Source: CAVZMI01 sp050011775
GTDB taxonomy: Bacteria; Bacteroidota; Ignavibacteria; UBA10030; CAVZMI01
NCBI GenBank assembly: GCA_050011775.1
Contig: JBEKIL010000001.1
Span: forward strand, 310,001-374,000
DNA: 64,000 nt
Direction of reading: 5' to 3'
Under the pieces are notes generated by a model. That model did no database searches and had not been told where the DNA came from. It saw only the letters and a program-made list of their open reading frames with translations. This document shows positions 17,059 through 23,964 of this stretch, piece by piece; position 1 is the first letter of the stretch, and each line of letters begins with the position of its first letter. The position numbers were made by a program, and so were the translations under genes.

Positions 17059-17997
17059 ATGATGTTCATCACACTTCTCGATTCATTATATCAGCAACCC
17101 ATAATCCACGCGGTACGCGATTCCGTGGTGGTCGATACGCTCCGGCATGCAGGAGCAGCTACCGGCCATGGAGGAAGCGAAGGAAATGTTTTCACACAGC
17201 TCCTGAATCACCTCCTCGATTCCCGGGACATAGAATTTCAGCCTTTTACTCATTTTTCATTTCCACAATTTCCGACGGTCCATATTTTCGGATTAACGAT
17301 TGATCTCTCGATCACAAAGCATGTTTTTTATATGTGGATTGCCGCACTCGTTTTAATCGCAATTGCTGTCACTGCGGCCCGCCAGAATAGAAAGCGGAGA
17401 GTTCCAACGGGAATCGGAAATTTGATCGAAATCATCATCGTCTTCATTCGGGAAGAAATTGTGCTGCCGAATATGGGTCAGGAAGGAATGAAGTATATTT
17501 CATATTTGCTGACGACATTTTTCTTTATTCTGACGATGAATTTACTGGGACTAATTCCTTATGGAGTCAGTTCCACGGGCAATATAAGCATCACGGCAGG
17601 ACTTGCAATTGTGGCGTTTTGTATGATACAGGTTGCTGCGATCAGAAAGCAGGGTTTCAGGAACTATCTTGCTCATCTTACGGGAGGTGTACACTGGGCA
17701 TTGTGGCCAATTCTGATCCCGATTGAGATTATCGGTTTATTTACTAAACCATTTGCCTTATGTATCCGTCTTTTTGCCAATATGACAGCGGGTCATCTTG
17801 TACTGGTGTCGCTGGCGGGATTAATTTTCATGTTTCGATCATATGCAATTGCCCCGGCATCAGTGCTGTTCATGCTCGGTATCAATTTACTTGAATTTCT
17901 TGTTGCACTCCTCCAGGCATTTATTTTTACAATTCTGACAGCCCTATTCATGGGAATCGGAATTCAGGGAGGGCACGAGGAAGAAAATTCATATTAA
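17059..17997 (+). CDS. atpB: ATP synthase F0 subunit a
   Basis: 312 residues, with a long, poorly conserved N-terminus of about 85 residues before the first helix. The essential arginine of the proton half-channel lies in FALCIRLFANMTAGH, preceded by PILIPIEIIGLFTKP. The last helices (LLEFLVALLQAFIFTILTAL) carry the second half-channel. Subunit a conducts H+ to and from the c-ring. Some FCB bacteria have similarly extended subunit a N-termini. The GHGGSEG segment near residue 35 is glycine- and histidine-rich. Confidence 0.95.
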   Translation: MMFITLLDSLYQQPIIHAVRDSVVVDTLRHAGAATGHGGSEGNVFTQLLNHLLDSRDIEFQPFTHFSFPQFPTVHIFGLTIDLSITKHVFYMWIAALVLIAIAVTAARQNRKRRVPTGIGNLIEIIIVFIREEIVLPNMGQEGMKYISYLLTTFFFILTMNLLGLIPYGVSSTGNISITAGLAIVAFCMIQVAAIRKQGFRNYLAHLTGGVHWALWPILIPIEIIGLFTKPFALCIRLFANMTAGHLVLVSLAGLIFMFRSYAIAPASVLFMLGINLLEFLVALLQAFIFTILTALFMGIGIQGGHEEENSY

Positions 17998-18046
17998 TAA
18001 TTCATTCATAATATCATTTACCGTAATTCACGATGGAGGAGTACAC

Positions 18047-18274
18047 ATGGAAAATTTAGTTTATGGTTATGTCGCCGCAGGTATCAGTGCCGCATTAACG
18101 GTAATCGGTGCGGCCTACGGAATCTCAAAACTTGCCGCTGCCACAATGGAAGCAAGCGGTCGTCAACCAGAAGTTGCCGGTCAAGTCCGTTTTTCGATGA
18201 TAATCGCTGCAGCATTGATTGAAGGAGTGACCTTCTTTGCGCTTGTCATTTGCATTATTCTTGCTACTAAATAG
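18047..18274 (+). CDS. atpE: ATP synthase F0 subunit c
   Basis: 75 residues forming the usual hairpin of two helices with the polar loop SGRQPEVAGQVR. The ion-binding carboxylate is the Glu of AALIEGVTFFALV. The Gln of helix 1 and the Ser/Thr next to the Glu that define Na+-binding c-rings are absent (TVIGAAYG in helix 1; EGV after the Glu), so a proton-coupled ring is predicted. A GGAGG ribosome binding site precedes the ATG. Confidence 0.93.
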   Translation: MENLVYGYVAAGISAALTVIGAAYGISKLAAATMEASGRQPEVAGQVRFSMIIAAALIEGVTFFALVICIILATK

Positions 18275-18315
18275 GGTAATCATACATCGTCTGAAGTGAC
18301 GAAAGGGATAATCCA

Positions 18316-18801
18316 ATGTTACAGATTAATCCAGGGCTGATTCTCTGGACAATCATCACATTTATTCTTTTAGTCTTCCTCTTACGAAAGTTTGCATGGA
18401 AATCGCTTCTTGAAGCGCTCCATGCACGGGAGGAATCCGTCCGCTTGTCGCTTGAAAAATCCGAACAGGCAAAGGTAGAAGCTGAGCATCTTCTTGAAGA
18501 GAACAAACGGCAAATGGCCGGGGCTGCAGATGAAGTACGACGTATTATGAAAGAAGCCGAAACGAATGCCGAACGCAAGCGCATTGAAATTGAACAGGAA
18601 GCACGACAAAGGGCGGAAAAACGCCTCAAGGAAGCCGCGGAAGAAATTCTTCGGTTGAAAGAAAGCGCCCTCGCCCAGCTCCGCGGGGAGGTTGCCGATC
18701 TTGCTATTTCGACCGCGAGTAAAATTCTCAGTGAGACTATCGACGAGAAAAAACATAAAAAAATTATCGACGAAGCACTTGCAAAACTCCCCAAGAATTA
18801 A
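18316..18801 (+). CDS. atpF: ATP synthase F0 subunit b
   Basis: 161 residues, with one N-terminal membrane helix (LILWTIITFILLVFLLRKF). A long, charged, Ala/Glu/Lys-rich coiled coil follows and forms the peripheral stalk (KQMAGAADEVRRIMKEAE). The C-terminus (LAISTASKILSETIDEKKHK) contacts subunit delta. A single b gene suggests a homodimeric stalk. Confidence 0.93.
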   Translation: MLQINPGLILWTIITFILLVFLLRKFAWKSLLEALHAREESVRLSLEKSEQAKVEAEHLLEENKRQMAGAADEVRRIMKEAETNAERKRIEIEQEARQRAEKRLKEAAEEILRLKESALAQLRGEVADLAISTASKILSETIDEKKHKKIIDEALAKLPKN

Positions 18802-18813
18802 GGTACACGATCT

Positions 18814-19368
18814 ATGAGCGATATGAGAGTTGCTAAACGCTATGCGACGGCATTGATTAAAAGTGCACAGGAGATGAATATGCTGGAAGAAGTGACACGG
18901 GATATACAAATCCTGAAAGCAACCCTTCAAAACACAAAAGATTTTCGGCTCTTTCTCTCGAGTCCGATTATTTCGATTGAGAAAAAAAGAAGGGTTGTGG
19001 CCGAATTGTTCGCAACGCAGCTTCATACGATGACATTTACATTTCTCAATATGTTGATCGAAAAAGGACGCGAGAATGTTCTTCCAAGTATCATCACTCA
19101 GTTCCATTTTTTATACAATGAGATGCTCGGTATTTTGAGCGTCGATGTAAAAACCGTAACGCCATTTTCCGGAACACAGGAGAAGGCACTTGTCGTGACA
19201 CTGGAAGAATATTCAGGGAAAAAAGTTCTTGTTACATTCAGTTTGGATAAAAGTATCCAGGGAGGATTCATCGCGCGGGCAGGAGACACGGTGTTTGATG
19301 GAAGTATACGCCGACAGTTAGAGCGGCTCCGTGAGCGTTTTGTCAGGGGTACGCCTGAGCGCAATTAA
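18814..19368 (+). CDS. atpH: ATP synthase F1 subunit delta
   Basis: 184 residues, a typical OSCP/delta protein. N-terminal helical bundle (VAKRYATALIKSAQEMNMLEE), the middle segment FLSSPIISIEKKRRVV, and a C-terminal domain ending DTVFDGSIRRQLERLRERF. It joins the b-dimer to the top of the alpha3beta3 head. It lies 12 bases after atpF. Confidence 0.92.
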   Translation: MSDMRVAKRYATALIKSAQEMNMLEEVTRDIQILKATLQNTKDFRLFLSSPIISIEKKRRVVAELFATQLHTMTFTFLNMLIEKGRENVLPSIITQFHFLYNEMLGILSVDVKTVTPFSGTQEKALVVTLEEYSGKKVLVTFSLDKSIQGGFIARAGDTVFDGSIRRQLERLRERFVRGTPERN

Positions 19369-19379
19369 AGGGATAAATT

Positions 19380-20936
19380 ATGGCAGAAATCAGACCAGAG
19401 GAAGTATCGGCGATAATACGAAAACAACTCGCCGGTTTTGAAAAAGAAATCGATGTGTACGATGTCGGTACCGTGCTCCAGGTCGGTGATGGTATTGCAC
19501 GTATTTATGGATTATCGAAGGTGATGGCGAGTGAACTTGTCGAATTCCCGAACAGCGTATTCGGTATGGTGCTGAACCTCGAAGAAGATAATGTCGGCTG
19601 TATTCTTTTTGGCGATGAAACATTGATACGGGAAGGCGATACGGTTAAGCGAACCGGACGGCTTGCCTCAATGCCTGTCGGCGAACAGATGCTCGGACGT
19701 GTAATAAATCCGCTCGGTCAACCGATTGACGGTAAGGGGGCTATCACCACTCAGAAGTTTTTACCGATCGAACGAAAGGCACTCGGGGTGATTCAACGCC
19801 AACCGGTTAAAGAGCCTCTCCAGACGGGTATCAAAGCGATCGATGGAATGATTCCGATCGGCCGGGGGCAGCGTGAATTGATCATCGGCGACCGCCAGAC
19901 CGGAAAAACAGCAATCGCAATTGACACAATCATCAACCAGAAATATACCCATACAGAAAAGGCAAAAAAAGAAGGAATCAAACCTGTCTATTGCATCTAT
20001 ATCGCGATTGGGCAAAAAGGATCAACCGTCGCACAGGTAGTGAGCAAGCTCGAAGAGGAAGGAGCAATGGACTTTACCACGGTTATTGCCGCTAATGCGA
20101 GCGATCCTGCACCGTTGCAATTTATAGCGCCCTATGCAGGTGTGACACTCGGTGAATTTTTCCGGGATTCGGGCCGGCACGCACTGGTAGTTTACGACGA
20201 TCTTTCGAAGCATGCGGTTTCCTACCGGCAGGTATCATTGCTCTTAAGGCGTCCGCCGGGACGCGAAGCGTATCCAGGCGATATCTTCTATCTGCATTCA
20301 CGTTTGCTTGAACGCGCTTCCAAACTCAATGAAGAACTGGGAGGCGGGAGTCTGACGGCACTGCCGGTCATCGAAACACAGGCCGGTGATGTTTCGGCTT
20401 ATATTCCGACAAATGTGATTTCGATTACGGACGGACAGATTTATCTCTTACCAAATCTTTTCAACTCGGGTGTTCGTCCGGCGATTGATGTCGGTATCTC
20501 TGTTTCACGCGTGGGTGGAGATGCGCAAATCAAGGCGATGAAGAAAGTGGCCGGTCGTTTACGTATCGATCTTGCGCAATACCGCGATCTCGAGGCCTTT
20601 GTAAAATTCGGCTCGGATCTTGATAAGTCTACGCAGCAACAATTGCGACGTGGATCGCGGCTTGTCGAGCTTCTGAAACAGGGACAGTACGCACCTATGA
20701 CGGTTGAGAACCAGGTAGTCAGTATTTTTGCCGGGACAAATGGTTTCCTCGACGAAATTCCACTTGAAGAAGTCCAGCGGTTCGAACGTGAATTTTTAGA
20801 AGTAATGAATTTAGGTCATCGTACCCTGCTCGATGATATCGCGACAAAAAAAGAGCTTACAGACGAATTGATAAAAGCGTTGACGGAAGTCTTAAAAGAA
20901 TTTACGGCATCATTCAAAGCGACATTAAATAAGTAA
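19380..20936 (+). CDS. atpA: ATP synthase F1 subunit alpha
   Basis: 518 residues. Non-catalytic nucleotide-binding subunit with Walker A GDRQTGKTAIAIDT and Walker B-type region HALVVYDDLSKHA. The alpha signature RRPPGREAYPGDIFYLHSR follows. An N-terminal beta-barrel (VLQVGDGIARIYGLSKVMA) crowns the hexamer. The partner beta subunit (atpD) and epsilon (atpC) are not in this window. Confidence 0.97.
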   Translation: MAEIRPEEVSAIIRKQLAGFEKEIDVYDVGTVLQVGDGIARIYGLSKVMASELVEFPNSVFGMVLNLEEDNVGCILFGDETLIREGDTVKRTGRLASMPVGEQMLGRVINPLGQPIDGKGAITTQKFLPIERKALGVIQRQPVKEPLQTGIKAIDGMIPIGRGQRELIIGDRQTGKTAIAIDTIINQKYTHTEKAKKEGIKPVYCIYIAIGQKGSTVAQVVSKLEEEGAMDFTTVIAANASDPAPLQFIAPYAGVTLGEFFRDSGRHALVVYDDLSKHAVSYRQVSLLLRRPPGREAYPGDIFYLHSRLLERASKLNEELGGGSLTALPVIETQAGDVSAYIPTNVISITDGQIYLLPNLFNSGVRPAIDVGISVSRVGGDAQIKAMKKVAGRLRIDLAQYRDLEAFVKFGSDLDKSTQQQLRRGSRLVELLKQGQYAPMTVENQVVSIFAGTNGFLDEIPLEEVQRFEREFLEVMNLGHRTLLDDIATKKELTDELIKALTEVLKEFTASFKATLNK

Positions 20937-20947
20937 GAAGCGAATTT

Positions 20948-21850
20948 ATGGCGACTCTTCGTGATATACGCCGCCGGATTAGCGGCGTTAAAAGTACACA
21001 GAAGATTACGAAGGCAATGAAGATGGTTGCTGCGGCGAAACTTCGACGTGCGCAGGAGAGTATTGTATCGGCTCGGCCCTATGCGCGAATGATGCGCCAG
21101 ATGCTGCAAGACCTTATCGAAACAACCGATGTGAGTGTCAATCCTTTGCTTCAACACCGCGAAGTGAACAATGTTGCCGTTGTTATTGTCACCGCTGATC
21201 GAGGATTATGCGGCGCGTTTAATTCGAATATCGCCAAGGCAGCAATCTATCACATTGAACACACATATAAAGATTTAAATGCAGCCGGTGCGGTGAAGCT
21301 CTATTGCATTGGAAAACGTGGATTTGATTTTTTCTCGAAGCACGGATACACAATTGGCGGGAAAAAAACAATGTTCTTCAATGTTCTTGATTTTTCAAAT
21401 GCCCAGGAAATTGCACGCGAACTCATCGAAGGATATCTCAAAGGCGCATTTGACAGAATCGAAATCGTTTACAATGAGTTTAAGTCAGTTATCCAGCAAA
21501 AAATAATTATTGAAGAGTTTCTTCCGATCCCCGCACTACAACTTAACGTACAGAGCGGCCGATCTACGGAATACTCGTATCATGTAGATTATATTTATGA
21601 GCCCTCCGCACCTGCAATTGTCAATGCGTTATTGCCAAAACATTTAAACTTTGAGATCTGGCGGGTTTTGCTGGAATCCAATGCCGCAGAACAGGGGGCC
21701 CGTATGACGGCCATGGATAATGCAACGACGAATGCGTCCGAGATTATCAGCGATCTCCAACTTTCGTATAATAAAGCGCGTCAGGCGGCGATTACGAAAG
21801 AGCTGCTTGAAATTGTCAGCGGCGCTGAGGCGTTGAGAAAAGCAGGGTAA
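20948..21850 (+). CDS. atpG: ATP synthase F1 subunit gamma
   Basis: 300 residues. Conserved N-terminal helix (MATLRDIRRRISGVKSTQKI, TKAMKMVAAAKLRRAQ) and C-terminal helix (MTAMDNATTNASEI, LQLSYNKARQAAITKELLEI) form the central rotor shaft. The middle domain carries TADRGLCGAFNSNI. It is the last gene of the operon; no atpD/atpC follows before the convergent trpB gene and terminator, so those are encoded elsewhere, as in several FCB lineages. Confidence 0.96.
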   Translation: MATLRDIRRRISGVKSTQKITKAMKMVAAAKLRRAQESIVSARPYARMMRQMLQDLIETTDVSVNPLLQHREVNNVAVVIVTADRGLCGAFNSNIAKAAIYHIEHTYKDLNAAGAVKLYCIGKRGFDFFSKHGYTIGGKKTMFFNVLDFSNAQEIARELIEGYLKGAFDRIEIVYNEFKSVIQQKIIIEEFLPIPALQLNVQSGRSTEYSYHVDYIYEPSAPAIVNALLPKHLNFEIWRVLLESNAAEQGARMTAMDNATTNASEIISDLQLSYNKARQAAITKELLEIVSGAEALRKAG

Positions 21851-21861
21851 AGGAAAGAGAT

Positions 21862-21903
21862 AGGTTAAGGTAAAGATAAAGGTAAAGGTTGAGGTCAAGG
21901 GGA
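21862..21903 (+). repeat. Degenerate hexamer tandem array (AGGTNA)
   Basis: Seven consecutive six-base units (AGGTTA, AGGTAA, AGATAA, AGGTAA, AGGTTG, AGGTCA, AGGGGA) directly after the atpG stop codon. The strand is purine-rich. It is non-coding and followed by about 120 bases with no other recognisable signal before the terminator. Confidence 0.6.
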
Positions 21904-22022
21904 AAAGCTTAGGATATTGAGCGATTTCCCTTAATATTTTGCGGGTAATTGTGTAAGAGCATTAATATTTATTTTTCTCTTTTTCTGTCAACTTATTTCA
22001 GGACGATCCAATGTATACATAT

Positions 22023-22056
22023 AAAAAGGCTCCGGTATTAGTACCGGAGCCTTTTT
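22023..22056. terminator. Bidirectional intrinsic terminator between atpG and trpB
   Basis: A perfect 15-bp stem (22023-22037 with 22042-22056, core GGCTCCGGTA/TACCGGAGCC) with a four-base loop, bounded by five A and five T. It can terminate the ATP synthase operon on the plus strand and trpB on the minus strand. Confidence 0.92.
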
Positions 22057-22082
22057 CAGATAATTACTGGATATATAGAACC

Positions 22083-23447
22083 TTATGTCGGCACCGGATA
22101 TGTTTCGATCTCCTTCAGTGCCTTCTGGATGGTTGACTTCTTGAGTTCATGATTGATAAGTTTTCCACCCAGGTATGCATCGTAGGCAGACATATCGAAG
22201 TGACCGTGTCCGCTCAAATTAAACAGAATGACCTTTTTTGTCCCTTCCTTTTTTGCCTGCTTTGCTTCATCGATCACTGCGAGGATTGCATGCGCTGATT
22301 CAGGAGCCGCGATGATGCCTTCGGTTCTTGCGAATAATATTGCTGCCTCAAAAATTTCATTTTGCATATATGCCCGTGCTTCAATCAATCCATCTTTGCA
22401 CAGCCGGCTTATGATGGGCGCCATTCCATGATAACGGAGTCCGCCGGCGTGAATTGGTTCAGGAATAAAATTGTGCCCGAGTGTATGCATTGCGAGAAGC
22501 GGTGTCATCTTCGCCACATCGCCGAAATCGTAGCGAAATTCTCCTCTGGTAAGTGTCGGACATGAGGCAGGTTCAACCGCTATTGCCCGGACTTTCTTTC
22601 CATGAATTTTATCGCGAATAAATGGCAATACAATCCCGCCAAAATTCGATCCGCCCCCTACACAGCCGATAACCATATCAGGATAAAGACCCGCTTTTTC
22701 GAGCTGTTTCATTGCCTCCTGACCTACGACAGTCTGGTGAAGCAGCACATGGTTCAACACGCTACCGAGCGAGTAGTTTGTGTCGGAGCGACCCGCAGCA
22801 TCTTCAACAGCTTCGCTGATCGCAATTCCAAGACTTCCCGGTGATTTAGGATTCTTTTTAAGGATTGCGCGGCCGGCTTTGGTATCACGGCTTGGACTTG
22901 GCACGACCTGGCTTCCCCATGCACGAATCATCGAACGCCGATACGGCTTTTGTTCATAGCTCACACGGACCATGTACACTTTGCATTCCAGTTTGAACAT
23001 ATTACATGCAAGGGCAAGCGCGCTTCCCCATTGCCCGGCTCCGGTTTCAGTCGTTAGTCGCTTTATCCCTTCCTTCTTGTTGTAGAATGCCTGCGGTATA
23101 GCGGTATTTGGTTTGTGACTTCCGGCAGGACTCACCCCCTCGTACTTATAATAGATTTTCGCCGGGGTGTCTAATGCTTTTTCAAGATCGAATGCACGAA
23201 TAAGGGGTGTAGGACGGTAAAGTAGATATGCACGCTGGACTTCTTCAGGAATTTCGATAAACCGTTCCTGGCTGACTTCCTGCTTTATTAATTCCATTGG
23301 AAATATTGCCGCAAGGTCCTGAGGTCCGACCGGTTTTCCGGTCCCCGGATGGAGTGGGGGATCAAGCGGATGGGGAAGATCAGCCTGAATGTTGTAGTAA
23401 GAGGTGGGCATCTCCTTTTCTTCGAGTAAGATTTTTCGGGGTTCCAT
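22083..23447 (-). CDS. trpB: Tryptophan synthase beta chain, TrpB2 type
   Basis: About 454 residues, longer than the usual ~400-residue TrpB1 and typical of TrpB2. It catalyses PLP-dependent condensation of indole (or free-standing turnover) with serine to make tryptophan. Visible motifs: RPTPLIRA, the PLP lysine in GSHKPNTAIPQAF, LTTETGAGQWGSALA, the phosphate-binding GCVGGGSNFGG, and the C-terminal LFNLSGHGHFD. I chose the ATG at 23447 (MEPRK) because GGAG lies nine bases before it; an ATG at 23462 adds five residues. The gene is monocistronic and has no trpA beside it. Its leader encodes a Trp-rich peptide and tandem terminators (separate entries), which supports a genuine role in tryptophan supply. 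Confidence 0.93.
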   Translation of the reverse strand: MEPRKILLEEKEMPTSYYNIQADLPHPLDPPLHPGTGKPVGPQDLAAIFPMELIKQEVSQERFIEIPEEVQRAYLLYRPTPLIRAFDLEKALDTPAKIYYKYEGVSPAGSHKPNTAIPQAFYNKKEGIKRLTTETGAGQWGSALALACNMFKLECKVYMVRVSYEQKPYRRSMIRAWGSQVVPSPSRDTKAGRAILKKNPKSPGSLGIAISEAVEDAAGRSDTNYSLGSVLNHVLLHQTVVGQEAMKQLEKAGLYPDMVIGCVGGGSNFGGIVLPFIRDKIHGKKVRAIAVEPASCPTLTRGEFRYDFGDVAKMTPLLAMHTLGHNFIPEPIHAGGLRYHGMAPIISRLCKDGLIEARAYMQNEIFEAAILFARTEGIIAAPESAHAILAVIDEAKQAKKEGTKKVILFNLSGHGHFDMSAYDAYLGGKLINHELKKSTIQKALKEIETYPVPT

Positions 23448-23489
23448 TTTTCTGTTCTCCATTTAATGTGGTTATGGTAATGATATAAA

Positions 23490-23521
23490 TAAAAAAATCG
23501 TGGTTTCAGGCTCCCACGATT
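23490..23521 (-). terminator. Second leader terminator (T2) ahead of trpB
   Basis: On the minus strand AATCGTGG (23521-23514) pairs with CCACGATT (23503-23496) around a ten-base loop, followed by a run of T. It is a clean intrinsic terminator only about 45 bases before the trpB start. Its 5' arm contains GTGGGA, which can instead pair with the released 3' arm of T1 (minus 23546-23539, GTTCCCAC). Confidence 0.75.
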
Positions 23522-23531
23522 ACTGTCATTT

Positions 23532-23570
23532 AAAAAAAGTGGGAACGCCTTGTCCGGTGATCCCACTTTT
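23532..23570 (-). terminator. First leader terminator (T1) of the trp attenuator
   Basis: Minus-strand AAAAGTGGGA (23570-23561) pairs perfectly with TCCCACTTTT (23544-23535), followed by further T residues to 23532. The GGGA and loop bases of its 5' arm also belong to the antiterminator pairing described for 23554-23632, so the two structures exclude each other. Confidence 0.8.
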
Positions 23571-23632
23571 ACGGTCCAATCCGTAAATACACTAGTGCAG
23601 GGACACCGGTCCGCCCTCGGCGGACCAGCGCC
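23554..23632 (-). promoter_or_regulatory. Tryptophan attenuator: alternative 1:2 and 2:3 helices
   Basis: Read on the minus strand. Helix 1:2 pairs 23632-23619 (which includes Trp codons) with 23615-23602. Its core is a perfect GGTCCGCC/GGCGGACC with loop GAG, extended by six further pairs including wobbles. Helix 2:3 pairs CCGGTGTCCC (23609-23600) with GGGATCACCGG (23564-23554), ten pairs with one bulge. Helix 2:3 overlaps both 1:2 and the T1 stem. A ribosome stalled on the Trp codons would cover segment 1, allow 2:3 and block T1; smooth translation would allow 1:2 and T1. A further hairpin, TTTACGG/CCGTAAA (23587-23568), lies between. These pairings were found by eye, not by folding software. 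Confidence 0.75.
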
Positions 23633-23681
23633 ACCACCAATAATCCCCCTTAAAAATGATATATTGATTACACATTTTCAT
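23592..23681 (-). CDS. trpL: Tryptophan leader peptide (29 residues)
   Basis: Reads ATG at 23681-23679 to TAG at 23594-23592. It encodes 29 residues with the run Tyr-Trp-Trp-Trp-Arg-Trp at positions 14-19 (TGG TGG TGG CGC TGG at 23639-23625). Four Trp in six codons, placed in segment 1 of alternative RNA helices and before an intrinsic terminator and a tryptophan biosynthetic gene, is the classical trp leader arrangement. No Shine-Dalgarno sequence is present. The promoter predicts a start site only two to five bases before the ATG, so it would be translated as a leaderless message. A second in-frame ATG lies two codons in. Confidence 0.8.
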   Translation of the reverse strand: MKMCNQYIIFKGDYWWWRWSAEGGPVSLH

Positions 23682-23690
23682 TATCAATTT

Positions 23691-23719
23691 AATCTACAAA
23701 ATTGGATATATTATGTCAA
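23691..23719 (-). promoter_or_regulatory. Promoter of the trp leader-trpB transcript
   Basis: On the minus strand TTGACA (23719-23714), a 17-base spacer and TAGATT (23696-23691). The -35 box is a perfect consensus; the -10 matches four of six. The start site is expected near 23684. Confidence 0.6.
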
Positions 23720-23964
23720 GAAAAATATTTCACTTTCTTGCATATCAGGAGTCTTTCTACTATTATCATAGTGTCAAAATTTGTCGTCCAGGGACAAATC
23801 ATCCTTATCCATGAATCACCTCTTTATTGCCAACATAAGGGCTTTCCTCTGGTACTTGCGCTCCATGGGAACAAACAACGAAAGCAGGCATGCTCGTACC
23901 ATAATTTATCCGAAGAATCTGAGCGAGAGAAATAATAAACTGGAAATAATAAGGGAGTTTCACG

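Noticed and set aside
18382..19107. 241-codon frame antisense to atpF-atpH
   Set aside because: The opposite strand encodes clear ATP synthase subunits; the antisense frame is open because of the Lys/Glu-rich coiled-coil coding.
23460..23700. T-box riboswitch for tRNA-Trp control of trpB
   Set aside because: No AGGGUGGNACCGCG antiterminator box and no specifier stem were seen; the leader ORF with Trp codons explains the region better.
23550..23771. 73-codon plus-strand frame starting MSGDPTFTVQ across the trp leader
   Set aside because: It lies antisense to the leader peptide and terminators, has a poor start context and composition set by the hairpins; the minus-strand reading is coherent and this one is not.
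23682..23964. Purine riboswitch ahead of the NCS2 permease
   Set aside because: No conserved purine-aptamer loop pair was found; only a 7-bp hairpin at 23779-23799.
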